A stretch of DNA of 64,000 bases from Mycoplasmataceae bacterium (lineage in GTDB: Bacteria; Bacillota_I; Bacilli_A; Mycoplasmatales; Mycoplasmoidaceae): positions 1-64,000 of the forward strand of contig JAITNN010000006.1 in NCBI GenBank assembly GCA_031290395.1, written 5' to 3'. The notes beneath the pieces were generated by a model that worked only from the letters and a program-made list of their open reading frames with translations, had not been told where the DNA came from and did not search any database. Below are positions 43,684 to 55,312 of the stretch, in pieces. The translations under genes were made by a program, and so were the position numbers. Numbering within the stretch: position 1 is the stretch's first letter; each line of letters opens with the position of its first letter.

Positions 43684-44823
43684 ATGAAATGCAATATATT
43701 ATTTATTGGGAATAATAAATATACAAAACAAGCTGGCCAAGAAAAATACCATCATTTTTTAATAGGAATACTCAAAAATAATTTTGCATGCAATATTCAT
43801 GAATACCATCATAATTTGCATCCACTAACACCAGATGCTTATAAACCGTATAACGATGTAAAAGAATTTAAATCTAATTTTTTTATAATGCACAAGATAC
43901 CAAAAATAATGCCTACACGCTTGGTGACAAAAAATCTAAAATATAGCATGAAATATTTTAAGAACCATATTGATCTAAAAAAATACGACTTAATAATAGA
44001 TTCTACTCAAGGAACATTTAAATATATTGATAAATGAAAAAATAAATACAACTCAAAACGTTTGTGAATTCAACATCAATCTTCGTCTTTTTTTAATTAC
44101 TCATTTTTGCTTGGTAAATTTGGTAAATTAATTTATAAAATTTTTTCTGTATTTGGCATTAAAACTCATGCATTCTATGCGGAAAATGGTGTTTTCTTTA
44201 CCAATGAAGATGCAGATGATTTCTATAAAAAATTTCATTGTAAATGTAAGCGTTTCATTGCAACGCCATCATTTGACATTATAAAATCGTGGAAAAACAA
44301 TATTGCAAGTAGACAAGATATTGTTTATGTGGGTAGAATTGAACAAATACAGAAAAACATTAAATTCCTCATTAAACTATCAAAATATTTAAATTGCAAT
44401 ATCCATGTCTATGGTATTGGACCACAACACCATTTAGTAGAATCTAATCCTTATAAAATAATTTATCATAAAGGGTTGAGTGCTAGTGATGTGAAGACGA
44501 TTTATCAAAAATATAAATACACGATTTTAGTTTCTAAATTTGAAGGATATGCGTTTGTATTATCAGAATCTTTATCTAATGGTGTCCCAATTATTGTTCG
44601 CGATACTTTTGTTTCTGCAAAATATATTGCTGATAATGGAAACAATGGATTTCTTTTATTGAAAAAATATAATGCCAAGAAATGTGCTAAGTTAATAAAT
44701 GAAATTATTGAAAATGATACTAAATATTTAGATAGATGTAAAAACTGTATTTCTTTTCAAAGTAAAATTGATTTTAAAAAATCATGGATAAAAATATTTA
44801 ATCACTTTTTACAAAATCATTAA
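43684..44823 (+). CDS. GT-B glycosyltransferase (family 4 type)
   Basis: 379 aa from ATG 43684, with GTG 43681 immediately before it as an alternative; GGGAG lies ~17 nt upstream. N-terminal FIGNNKYTKQAGQEKYH; C-terminal Rossmann domain VYVGRIEQIQKNIK followed by the E-x7-E motif EGYAFVLSESLSNG. Likely adds a sugar to a lipid or polysaccharide, with UDP-Gal or UDP-Glc as donor (inference from the neighbouring pathway). It converges with the hydrolase gene and overlaps it by 26 nt. Confidence 0.82.
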
Positions 44824-45673
44824 CTATTTTAAAAAGCTCTTCGTTAGCAGGCTCTTCTGAAATTAGAATATGATATCCGGTACTTAAAAATTTATATTTT
44901 GGACAAGAATGATATTTACTATTTAGTAGATCGATAAATTTTTGTTTAGCTAATTTATCTTCTCCAGATTGGATATATATAAACTTATATTCGTCGGAAT
45001 TCATATGCCGTTCCAATCATTTCCATGATGCTTTCATAGATCACCAAGCCGCAATATTGGATAGGTTGTTTCCCACGGCGTTTGCATGGGATATTTTTGA
45101 GAATCTCTTAAAATCAATATTTGAAGATAATTGTTCACTTGTGTCACCAGGGTGCTTATCTCATGTTTGCATTCCAAACAAGATTGTTGGTACCATTTTA
45201 AAACCAATTAAAATTCTATCCTTTCAAGGTTTATATGATACATCTATTACATATTTAGGCATGTTTCAAAAAACTGCACCACTAACATTATTAAATTTTT
45301 TTAAATAAAAAATAACTATGGAAGACCCTCAGGACTCACCTAGTAAATAGATCTTTTTGCTCGGGAACATATTCCGATAATAATTTACTACATCATTTAA
45401 TTCAACCGCATATTTACTTGGCATTCTCTTAGCTTTGTTTTCGTTATTACCATGCCCCATTTTTTCATAAACAACTAAAAAATGATTATTAAAAAATTCA
45501 TAGTTTAATATCTTACCAAAAGTCAAAGTTGCTCCTATACCGTTAACAAAAATAAAAATTTTAGTGTCATCATTGTCTATTTTTGGTAAAAAATGAACAC
45601 AAGGAATGCCTTTTTTAAAGCGTTTAGTGCTGATTCTAAATTCTACTGTTCTTTCTTTATTAAAAAAAATCAT
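44798..45673 (-). CDS. Alpha/beta hydrolase (lysophospholipase-like)
   Basis: 291 aa; two TGA codons split it under the standard code. Nucleophile elbow LLGESWGSS near residue 115 (GxSxG); oxyanion-type IFVNGIGATLTF near residue 40; GHGNNENK resembles the HG-rich loop of monoacylglycerol lipases. A C-terminal His is in TGYHILISEEP. Probably acts on lipids or esters. Follows the PAP2-like gene by 21 nt, in a minus-strand set of lipid and glycan genes. Confidence 0.8.
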
Positions 45674-45694
45674 AGTTCATTATTTTGTTTCACA

Positions 45695-46637
45695 TTAAAT
45701 CATATTACAAATCACTCAAATAATTATGCCACCAATTGTGAATAGCATTAATACACATGAAAATGTAATGTGAATACCTTTATAAGATGTTTTATTTTGT
45801 AAATTCTTAAAAATAGTTGTCGGCTTGATGTACTGACTATTATTATCATACTCAACACCAAGGATAATATTAAAACCAACAAAGAAAGAAATGATAGGAT
45901 TACTTTTTTTCAATTTTATAATTAAAAAACTAATCAAAGTAGAAATAACAATAAACAAATATGATCCAAGTCCGTCAGCAATGTAATGAGCTCTAATTAA
46001 AAATGTGGATATTCAAGTAAGCAAAGATGCAAAGATCATGAAGCTAAGCAATATTCATTTTTTTATGGTTTTTTTATTCAAACCTGCAAAAAATACTCCG
46101 ACTATGGGAACAGTAGAATTTAATACATGGTAAGAAGGAAATTCTGTAGCAATTGGTTCAGACTTCAAACCGCGTGCATAAACAAGCCGAAAGATTCAAT
46201 CATATCATGGATGGTAATTGTTTATTTCATCGGCCGTAGGGTAAATATTATTATAAGTCGGTACCAATACCACAAATATAAATGTAAACGAATAACATAT
46301 AAAAGAAGTTAGCACCATGAAATAGAAGCTTTTCCTACCTCAAACCAAATAAACAACAAACGGTATAACATACCAATAAACAACACTGAGCATGTATGGA
46401 AAAATCATGACTGGTATCCAAATCTTCCCATCAATTGGGAGAGTGGGATCAAAGGCGACTCATAACGCCCCCCCCCTTGAGCATAGCAATATTAATAATA
46501 TTTGCAATTTTATAGGATATTTGAAATATCGCAGCATAAATAAATGTTGCAAACGATGCTGGAAAAATATTTTGTCAGATTCATAATCATGGTGTCTTGA
46601 TAAAAGAACATTTATGTGGAACAATATATTTTGACAT
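45695..46637 (-). CDS. PAP2-type membrane phosphatase, currently frameshifted at a G9 tract
   Basis: ATG 46637 (MSKYIVPHKCSFIKTPWLW) runs as a membrane protein for ~55 codons into a G9 tract (46468-46476). The downstream part, with no stop back to the tract, is in another frame and ends at TAA 45695-45697. With 8 (or 11) G the two halves join into one 313-aa protein; with 9 G, translation ends ~40 codons after the tract. PAP2 features in the second half: ATEFPSYHVLNST (PSxH) near residue 170 and TFLIRAHYIADGLGS near residue 225, with ~6 helices. It may dephosphorylate a lipid carrier. It starts 7 nt after the GT2 gene. Confidence 0.75.
46468..46476. repeat. Poly-G/C tract of 9 inside the PAP2-like gene
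   Basis: Nine C on the plus strand, exactly at the point where the reading frame of the minus-strand gene changes. Confidence 0.95.
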
Positions 46638-46644
46638 AAGTAAA

Positions 46645-47709
46645 TTATATTGCCTGTTGTTTCGCTTTGCTTTTTTTAAAAGTATATTTTAATTGCTTTA
46701 AATATCCAGATGCAGCGATGCGAGGAGCGATTTTATTTATCACATGAATAAGAGGATAACTATTATTTGTCATCATTAATTTATATAATGAGCTTAATTT
46801 CAATCTAATCGCTCAAGGATAATGAATACTTTTAAAATGTGAAATAACCATTTGATACTGCTTCTGCTTTTGTCAGAAATAGAGTTGTTCATCGTTCGAA
46901 ATCACTAGTACGATAAGATATAGCATAGATTTTACAATTCCAACTAATGTTTGCAAACGTTTACCGCGAAAATCATTAATCGAAAATTCTAGTAGATAAT
47001 AAAGAATATGTTTTAATTTTGCAACGCTCTTAAACATATTAGCCCAAGACATTGACTGATCTTTAGTCCCGATCTTATATTCATATAACACTATATTTGA
47101 AGGCATTATTGCAATAGTTTTAGAATGCATTACTGTTTGGAAAATAAGTATATTATCTGTAAACAATATTTTTAATGGAAGTGGTTTAATTTTCTTGTTC
47201 AAAAACGAAGTGTTCCATGTAAAGGCATGTACAGTCAACAATTTAATTCACTTTTTATCATCTAGACTAGAAATAATTAATCTATTCTTATTATTATATT
47301 TTCGCATTATTTTATTATTTGTTGTGCCATTTTTAAAAAAGTAATTTGTAACAACGGCATCTACTTTTTTTGTGGATAATGTAATTAAATTTTTAATATA
47401 TTTACCAAAATCGCTAATGTTAACAGTATCATCACTATCCAAAACTTTAACAAACTTTGTCTTGACATTTTTAATCGCAAAATTTATAACGCCACCTCAA
47501 CCAGTATTACGTTGCCTAACACAAGTAATCACACTTGAATAATTGATTAATCAATTTTTAATGTGTGATTTTAGGCTTGATTTGCTACCATCATCAACTA
47601 TTAAAACATTGAAATAACTTTTGTAGGTATAGTCTAATGATGCAAGTGCATCGTTAATAGTTTTTTCGGAGTTATACGCAGGAATTACGATGGTTAATAA
47701 TTTTGACAT
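46645..47709 (-). CDS. GT2-type glycosyltransferase
   Basis: 354 aa from ATG 47709 to TAA 46645-46647. Family 2 GT-A features: TIVIPAYNSEKTINDAL at the N-terminus, LIVDDGSKSS, NTGWGGVINFAIK and the metal-binding LDSDDTVNI near residue 90. It probably makes a glycolipid or capsule linkage. First gene of a minus-strand set with the PAP2-like and hydrolase genes; a G9 tract lies in its promoter region. Three or more TGA-Trp codons. Confidence 0.83.
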
Positions 47710-47726
47710 ATGTTTTTGAACACTAT

Positions 47727-47758
47727 ATTGTAAGTGATTTAACCCCCCCCCATTACAA
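47727..47758 (-). promoter_or_regulatory. Possible GT2 gene promoter containing a G9 tract
   Basis: On the minus strand TTGTAA (47753-47758) and TACAAT (47727-47732) have a 20-nt spacer that includes nine G (47743-47751). Layout resembles the galU promoter; the boxes are imperfect. Confidence 0.45.
47743..47751. repeat. Poly-G/C tract of 9 upstream of the GT2 gene
   Basis: Nine C on the plus strand between the stop of the flippase gene and the start of the GT2 gene. Confidence 0.95.
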
Positions 47759-47759
47759 A

Positions 47760-48944
47760 TTATTTGATTAGTTTATTTTTCTTGCGCTGTTTTATTTGGA
47801 TGCCCATTAATGTTACAAAGCCAAATAGTCCGATAGCTGCTGGGATGTATTGAGTAAATGTTCTTCAAACCATGACTGAATTATTGATATAGGTGTCAAC
47901 ATGACCTTTACCAACACTAATATCTGCTAGTCCCGACTTGAAAAATACAGTTAATATATATTCCATTGTACCTTCACCTCCTGGCAAAGGGAAAAATCTA
48001 TTAGCAGTACATCCAACATTGACAAGATTAAATAATTTTCAAACATCAAACGTTGTTCCATCTCCGAATTCATTTTTCAAAAACTCAAAAGCAATAATTA
48101 TTGTGAAATATAAGAATACTTCATTCACTAAAACAAGTGCAAGCACCAATATCGTAATTTTTCATTCTCTAAAAAATTCCAAAAAATTGTGTTGTAAAGT
48201 GGCATCCACTATGTATGTTTTATATGTTTGCGCTTTAGTATGGTATTTCATATGCAAAAGTTGTTTTGTGCGATTAAAAATTCTTGACAACAAATAATGT
48301 AATCTTCTCATGAAGCCAAAAATAAACATCACTGCTAATCCAATAAAATCAATAGCGATCCCAATTATCATAAAAATTAAAACTATCAAACCGTCATGTC
48401 CAGATGTTCCAGGAAATGTTAATAGTGAATTTGAATGGATACAAATTCAAATAAATGACGGCATCGTAATAATAATTTGCATCACTTCTCATAAAAGAGC
48501 ATTATTTGCCACTAGTGCAGATGCTTTGGCCGTAGATAACCCACATGTTTTAAGTCAAAATATTGTATATGGATCACTCACGAAATTAGCTGGTGTTACG
48601 GCAATTAAAAATGAACGCGTTAAGGTGTACAAAAACATATTTCAAAATTTTACTTTTATATTGAGTTTCCCCAGCCTAATGGTAAGCGTAAAAACATTGA
48701 TAAAAAAGTTTCATATCACAAAAGTTAAAAATAAAATAAATCATAGTCAACCTAAAGAAGAAATAAATCCAACTGCGATGCTTCGAAATAACAAATCTCA
48801 ATGAATATCTAATATATATATTAAGGTTAGCACAACTAAAACGATTGATGCAACCGTAGTAATACTAATCAGTATATAGTTACGTTTATTTCAAAAAGAC
48901 TTGCCTGAACTTTGGCTATCAATATTTAAGTTATTACTAGACAT
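47760..48944 (-). CDS. Lysylphosphatidylglycerol synthase/flippase-type (UPF0104) membrane protein
   Basis: 394 aa from ATG 48944 to TAA 47760-47762, with several TGA-Trp codons. Eight or more hydrophobic helices. The family hallmark is visible as RSFLIAVTPANFVSDPYTIFWLK near residue 105 and FFPLPGGEGTMEYIL near residue 320. Members translocate or modify lipids; no synthetase domain is present, so a flippase-like role is the cautious reading. It lies directly upstream of the GT2 gene. Confidence 0.8.
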
Positions 48945-48947
48945 TGA

Positions 48948-49079
48948 TTATTGAATATCTCATTCACAAACGGGTTTCGCACCTTCGGCTGCCATCATTT
49001 TTCGGCAAGCGATACATCTTCCTCAATTTGGACAAGACTTTGTAGCACAAGGACAATCTTTTTTTATTTTCTCACTCAT
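48948..49079 (-). CDS. Small Cys-rich zinc-binding protein (DUF6485-like)
   Basis: 43 aa, ATG 49079 to TAA 48948-48950, two TGA-Trp. Cys pattern CPCATKSCPNWGRC then ACRK and PVCEW matches a widespread small family in which CPCx4CPxxGxCxxC precedes a terminal Cys. It probably binds zinc; function unknown. Ends 3 nt before the flippase gene, so co-transcribed with it. Confidence 0.72.
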
Positions 49080-49174
49080 GTAAAAATTATATATGGATAA
49101 AAGATATATCATGGGGGTAAACTTACATTCTTTGATAAATAACATACTGAGTCGTTAGGGTATAATGTTTTACT

Positions 49175-50311
49175 ATGATAATATCCAATGCAAAAATCGT
49201 CCTTGAAGATCAAATTATCAATGGTTACATTGAATTCAACGACAAACAAATAATTACCATTAAAAAAGGTAAAACGTCTCAGCCTTCATTCAATGCAAAA
49301 GGATTATATTTATTGCCAGCATTTATAGACAGTCACACTCATGGTGGCTATGGTTTTGATTTTAATATGTTAATTAATCATAAGCACGACCAACAAATGC
49401 AATCTTATTTAAATAAAATCAACCAAGAAGGTGTTGGTAGCGTTTTGATGACCACTGTAACTTGTAGTGACCAAGATCTTAATATATTGGCTAGTAACTA
49501 CTCTTATTTGAAATCATTTGATCAAACTAATGTTATTAAAGGTTGATACATTGAAGGACCATATATTTCAGAATTACGTAAAGGTGCACATAATCCTAAA
49601 TTAATTCGTCCTATTGATTTAAAAGAATTACAAAGAATTAAAAATGTTTTACCTAAGGTAACGAAAATTTTGGCAGTGGCACCTGAATATAAAAATAATC
49701 TAAGTAAATTTAACAAGATTAACAAAGACTTTTTCTTAGCAGCAGGTCATTCTAATGCTGATTATGAGACCGCTATGAAATCATTCGATTTAAAAGCCAG
49801 ACGAGTGGTACATCTATATAATGCTCTACCTGATTTCGACAAACGTCACCCCACAATTATTAATGCCATTTTTAACCGCACTGACTTGACTTGCGAATTG
49901 ATTTGTGACAAAGCGCATGTCTCCCCAGAAGTAATCTTAAACACTTATAAAATTTTAGGAGCAAACCAAATCGCCATCATTAGTGATAGTTTAATGACTA
50001 AAGGGCTCAAAGATGGCAATTACACGGTGTGGGGAATCCAAGTTGATAAGCGAGGTGCACTTGACTATTTAAAAGGCACTAACTCTATTGCTGGCGGTAA
50101 CTTACCTTTTCATAAACAAGTTGAAAACTTTGGTAAGATTACAAAATGTTCTATGCAAGAGTTATTAAAAGTATCTAGTTTCAACGCCGCAAAATCCATT
50201 AACCAACAAAAACATTTTGGCAATTTAATAAAAGGTGCTGAAAGTAATTTTGTTTTATTGAATGGTAAATATGAATTACAAGCAACTTTTATTAAAGGGA
50301 AGAAAATATAA
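49175..50311 (+). CDS. nagA: N-acetylglucosamine-6-phosphate deacetylase
   Basis: 378 aa, ATG 49175. Amidohydrolase fold with metal motif FIDSHTHGGYGFD near residue 58, AAGHSNADY near residue 190, VVHLYNALPDFDKR and ISDSLMTKGL with the catalytic Asp. It removes acetate from GlcNAc-6-P. nagB begins 1 nt after its stop codon. One TGA-Trp at VIKGWYIEG. Confidence 0.94.
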
Positions 50312-50312
50312 A

Positions 50313-51029
50313 ATGAACATTAAATATTTTCAATGTATTAATAGCGATGAAATTGGTCTTAAGGTCAGTAAGTTGTTTGTTGAACAAGTGAAACGAAACC
50401 CTAACTCGGTTTTTATTCTAGCGACTGGTTCTAGCCCATTATCAACATATAAAGCAATTTGTAACGATTATGAATTAAACAAAACTAATTGATCAAAAGC
50501 GATTACATTTAATTTAGACGAATACTTAGCACTTAAAACTAATTACAACGATCAATCATATAGATACTTTATGAACACCAACTTGTTTGATCATATTAAC
50601 GTTGATAAAAATAATACACATTTTCCTAGTCAAGACTTATTAGGCGATAAATATCAACAATTAATCTACTCACACCACCAAGTGGATATTGCGATTCTTG
50701 GCGTTGGAAATAATGGCCATATCGCTTTCAACGAACCTGGCACGCCGCTTAATTCCATGACCCATGTTGTAGATTTAACAGAATCTAGTCGTCAAGCTAA
50801 TGCACGTTTTTTTGATAATGACATTAACAATGTTCCCACTCAAGCTATCACTATGGGACTAAAAGAAATATTATCAGCAAGAAAAATTATTTTAATTGCC
50901 ACTGGAAAATCAAAAAAAGCAGCGATTGATAAATTGCAGTCTGCCGCTTCTTTTGATTCAAAATGGCCAATTACCGCTTTAACCCAACACAATAATGTAT
51001 TAGTTTATATTGATGGTCTAGATAAATAA
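50313..51029 (+). CDS. nagB: Glucosamine-6-phosphate deaminase (copy 1)
   Basis: 238 aa from ATG 50313. Active-site motifs FNLDEYLAL (catalytic Asp) and GVGNNGHIAFNEPG (His and Glu). It converts GlcN-6-P to Fru-6-P and ammonia. It directly follows nagA and converges with a second nagB whose stop abuts its own. One TGA-Trp. Confidence 0.93.
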
Positions 51030-51773
51030 TTATTTATATCCAGCCACTTTAGCTGTTTTGGCATCCACATAGATTTCAACATCCTTATGAAAGATAACAG
51101 ATGAGCAAGGCCATTGAGGATCGTAATGATTTTTCAAGATGTGTTTAAAGGCTTCAGCTTTGCCAATACCAGTAATGATAACAATGACCTTGCGAGCATC
51201 TAAAATACTCTTAATGCCCATAGAAACCGCTTTACGAGGGACCATCTTTTGATTATTTTCAAAGAATCGAGAATTAGCTTTAATCGTACTTGGTGTTAGA
51301 GTAATAACTCTAGTAATACTATCTAATGAAGAACCAGGTTCATTGTAAGCAATGTGTCCATTATGACCAAGACTAATGATTTGTACATCTAATCCACCGT
51401 TCTTTTTAATTAATGTTTCATAGGTACTTGGTTGCTTGTAGTCAGGAAAGTGTGTATTCTTAAATTGAATATTAATTTTGGAGAATAACCTAAAGTTCAT
51501 ATAAGCACGATAGCCTTCGTGAACATAAATAGGATTTAAATTAATGTATTCATCTAAATTAAATGTCTTGATATTGTGGTAAGAAGTTTTATTTTTAAGA
51601 CAATCATCTACCATTGCTTCGTAAACAGGAATACATGTCCCACCAGTTGCTAATCCCAAACATCCATGAGGTTTGTTTTTAACAACCTTAATCAATGCTT
51701 TAGCGCATGCAATAGCAACAGCCTTTTCATCCTTACATACAAATACTTTATATTGATACATTTTCTTTTCCAT
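51030..51773 (-). CDS. nagB: Glucosamine-6-phosphate deaminase (copy 2)
   Basis: 247 aa from ATG 51773 (MEKKMYQYK); the frame is open further upstream but would run into nagE. Motifs TFNLDEYINL and SLGHNGHIAYNEPG; the residue before NGH is His rather than Asn. It is a diverged paralogue of copy 1, placed 10 nt downstream of nagE and abutting copy 1 convergently. Both retain the catalytic residues, so each may work with a different nag unit. Confidence 0.92.
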   Translation of the reverse strand: MEKKMYQYKVFVCKDEKAVAIACAKALIKVVKNKPHGCLGLATGGTCIPVYEAMVDDCLKNKTSYHNIKTFNLDEYINLNPIYVHEGYRAYMNFRLFSKINIQFKNTHFPDYKQPSTYETLIKKNGGLDVQIISLGHNGHIAYNEPGSSLDSITRVITLTPSTIKANSRFFENNQKMVPRKAVSMGIKSILDARKVIVIITGIGKAEAFKHILKNHYDPQWPCSSVIFHKDVEIYVDAKTAKVAGYK

Positions 51774-51783
51774 AATAATTCCT

Positions 51784-53712
51784 TTAATGTTTAAGCGTTT
51801 GACTTGGTGCATCTGATTTATATTCACCTTTAGTAATTATGTCTTTCATATTATTCTTAATAATATCAGCCTCTGTTCCAAAGACTGCATAGACAGATTG
51901 TGGTGAAGGATGAATAATTCCTAAAGCTCCCAATTCTTTTAGTCTATCTCCATTAACAAGCTTTTTATCTTTTACTTGAATGCGTAATTTTGTTAAGCAT
52001 GCATCAATGTTAAGAATGTTATCAGGACCACCATACGCTTTAATTACACTCATAGATTTATCTCTAATTGATGTTGCTTTAGACTCTGAAGTATTTCCAA
52101 CTCCGCTTTGTTTTTTAACTCAATCGGCTTTATTAAATAATTTGGTTGCACCATTTCGTCCTGGGGTTGGTAAATTTCATTTTTTAATGGCTCATATAAA
52201 GACCACTCAATAAATTGGGAAATAAATAACCGATAGCACCAGCAATACCCAGCAATGGGCACCACCACCTCTTGCATCTGTTAACACTCCATAAATTACA
52301 AAATCAATAATCCCCTGTGAGAATGAAAACGTAACATGCGGACCAACAACTGGTGCATAAAACATTAAGATCGTGGTAATCATGGCTGCTAATCCTGCCA
52401 TGATTGTATGAAATACTCAGAAGAGCATTGGAGCGAGAAAAATAAATGTGAATTCAATTGATTCACTTGCACCAGTTAATGAACTAACGACAGCGCCAGG
52501 AATTACAATTGACCCACAAAGTTTACGAGAGTCACCTTTAGGGCAAGCAAACAACATACCGAGCGCAGCTCCTGACAATCCAAACATACCAAACACGTAA
52601 GCGAAATTAGTATATTGTCCTGGAGCTAATATAGCATGATCAGACATTTGATGCACCGCATCGTATGAATTAATAACATCTTGGATCGTAATTACTTGAC
52701 CGAGATATTGATTTTTCCCAACGATACTTGTTAAAAAAATTTGAATATTAATATCACCTGTGATCTTTAAGGCATCACTATTGCCAGCTAATTGGGCATA
52801 TGTGTAACCTGTGTCGTATAGATTTACGTCATTAATAACAATAGGCGTTGTGCCATTATTAACTGTGGAATAAAAATGTTCAGCTAAATCAAATGTTCCA
52901 CCAACGGATGAAAACCATAAAGTAGTGTTTAAAACGTGGTGTAATCCAAATGGCATCAATACTCGATTAACAACTCCATAGATAAAAGCAGTACCCCCCC
53001 CATAGCGGTTGCCATATGAAAAACCATAACCTAAATAATATAATCCAGTTCCGATAAGTGGCCAAATCATTGCGAACAACATTCCAAGAACACAAGCTGC
53101 ACCGAAAGTAATGATTGGAATAAATCTAACACCACTAAAAAATCCTAACACTTTTGGCAATTGAATATTTTTAAATCTATTGTATAAAAATGCAACTAAA
53201 GCACCAACAATGATGCCCCCAAACACCGACGTTGATAGGGCGCGTATGCCAATAATATCCGTAAATATGGAATCAAACTTTACACTATCAAAGTGATACC
53301 ATAAAAAATCATGATACCCATCAGGCCGGTCTATAACTAAAGCAGTTTGAAATATACAAAACACCGAATAACCAACAACAGCGCTAAGCCCAGCCGTCCC
53401 GGAATCATTAGTAAATGTTATAGCTATTGCTATTGCAAATAATAATGGCAAAATAGCAAAGATAACATTACCTGGCATTTGCAGCATATGGCCAATAATA
53501 TGACCAGCATCTGATGTTGTTTGAGAGGCAATTGTTGTTCCAACACCCAAAGCCAATCCAGCTATCGGCAACATTGCAATTGGTAACATTAAACCACGCG
53601 ATAATTTAGCAATGGCTTCTTTAACTTTGCCATTACCTTTTTTTTCTTTTTTAAGTAGTATCGGAACTTCTCCAAATGCACGTTGTTTATTCATTTGCAT
53701 TTTATTCATCAT
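51784..53712 (-). CDS. nagE: PTS permease EIICB, N-acetylglucosamine/glucose type
   Basis: 642 aa; reading TGA as Trp joins an apparent IIC and an apparent IIB into one protein with no frameshift. The EIIC domain (~residues 30-465) has ~10 helices, KLSRGLMLPIAMLPIAGLALG, and the GHxxxN-type GLHHVLNTTLWF motif. The EIIB domain at the C-terminus has the phospho-accepting Cys in NIDACLTKLRIQV. It imports and phosphorylates the sugar; EIIA is supplied elsewhere. GlcNAc is inferred from the neighbouring nagA and nagB. Start may be ATG 53712, 53709 or 53700. The coding sequence contains a G8 tract. Confidence 0.9.
52994..53001. repeat. Poly-G/C tract of 8 inside the PTS gene
   Basis: Eight C on the plus strand, encoding GGG in RYGGGTAF of the permease. 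The frame is intact at this length. Confidence 0.9.
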
Positions 53713-54244
53713 CCCTGATTAATGTTATTAAGTGCATATCCAAAATTGGGTTTTTGTCCCCCGCAGGCACACCACCTGGCGCTAAAGCAACTGCTTCAAT
53801 AAAAAATACAAATGGGGTTGGTGCTAATTGATTTTCGTCAGTTCATTTCAATCAACCATTTTCATCGTTAGCTTGTGTTTCTATGCTCAATCATTTTGGT
53901 ATCATTCCGTCAGAAATATAAGGTACTAAGCTTCATTCAACTGAATAACCATCTGGCTTGGGGTTATCACCTTGAAATAATCATGAAATACGAAGCGATT
54001 TACCCGAGTTTCCAGCCTGTCCAGCAACATACTCACAATTGAAGTCAGCATCTTTTATTAAAGTTATACTTTTCAAATATCATTCGTGTCGTGTAGTGCT
54101 TATGTATACACCAGCAAACCCAACGCCCATAATAACTCCACATACCGTTCCAGTAATAGTTCGCTTAACTCATTTTTTTGATTTGCTTTTTTTAGCATTG
54201 GGATCAGTTTTGGAGACTATTGGTGTTGGTGTTTGATTGTCCAT
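53702..54244 (-). CDS. Exported protein with N-terminal anchor, upstream of the PTS gene
   Basis: 180 aa from ATG 54244 to TAA 53702-53704; eight TGA codons are Trp, so standard-code reading misses it entirely. The first 30 residues are basic (KKSKSKKWVKR), then one hydrophobic helix (TITGTVCGVIMGVGFAGVYI), and the rest is an external domain rich in Trp. It overlaps the nagE start by up to 11 nt, so it may be co-expressed with the sugar permease. No family recognised. Confidence 0.65.
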
Positions 54245-54296
54245 AATAAATTACGAATATTTTAACATAATTAATTTAATATTTGTGAATATTAAT

Positions 54297-54325
54297 TTGA
54301 CAAACATTCATAAGAATGTTATTAT
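54297..54325 (+). promoter_or_regulatory. rpsL operon promoter
   Basis: TTGACA (54297-54302), 17-nt spacer, TATTAT (54320-54325): one of the best promoters in the window, in front of the ribosomal/elongation factor operon. Confidence 0.8.
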
Positions 54326-54384
54326 TATTGTTCTTTGACGATACACCGATTAAAGTTGTCACAAAGAAAATCATAAGGAGCGAT

Positions 54385-54810
54385 ATGCCAACAATATCAC
54401 AATTAATTCGAAAAGAAAGAAAATCAAAAACAAAGAAGTCTAAATCTCCTGCATTAGGAAAAAACTTCAATTCGCTTAACAATATAGAGCGTCATGATTC
54501 AAACCCACTAAAAAGAGGTGTTTGTACTCGTGTGGGAACAATGACCCCTAAAAAACCAAACTCCGCTTTGCGTAAATACGCTAAAGTAAAATTAACTAAC
54601 AAGCAAGAAGTATTAGCTTATATCCCTGGCGAGGGACATAACTTACAAGAACATAGCATCGTTCTAATCCGTGGTGGTCGTGTAAAAGACTTACCAGGTG
54701 TTCGTTATCACATCGTTCGTGGTGTGTTAGATACACAAGGTGTTACCAAACGTGGGCAACAAAGATCTGCTTACGGTACTAAGAAACCAAAAGCCACACC
54801 AGCAGCATAA
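54385..54810 (+). CDS. rpsL: 30S ribosomal protein S12
   Basis: 141 aa from ATG 54385, with AAGGAG at 54375-54380. Conserved decoding-centre motifs [13 protein letters not shown] and [17 protein letters not shown]. First gene of rpsL-rpsG-fusA. The Lys at the position linked to streptomycin sensitivity is in the TMTPKKPNS segment. Confidence 0.97.
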   Translation: MPTISQLIRKERKSKTKKSKSPALGKNFNSLNNIERHDSNPLKRGVCTRVGTMTPKKPNSALRKYAKVKLTNKQEVLAYIPGEGHNLQEHSIVLIRGGRVKDLPGVRYHIVRGVLDTQGVTKRGQQRSAYGTKKPKATPAA

Positions 54811-54823
54811 GGAGACATAGAAT

Positions 54824-55291
<468 letters not shown>

Positions 55292-55312
55292 TTGGAAAGG
55301 GTATAGAAAAAT

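Noticed and set aside
44798-45673. Several short separate genes
   Set aside because: They join into one alpha/beta hydrolase with a GxSxG motif once TGA is read as Trp.
51784-53712. Apparent frameshift splitting the PTS permease into separate IIC and IIB genes near 52050-52280
   Set aside because: Reading TGA as Trp gives one uninterrupted 642-aa EIICB frame; the overlapping alternative frame is a shadow.
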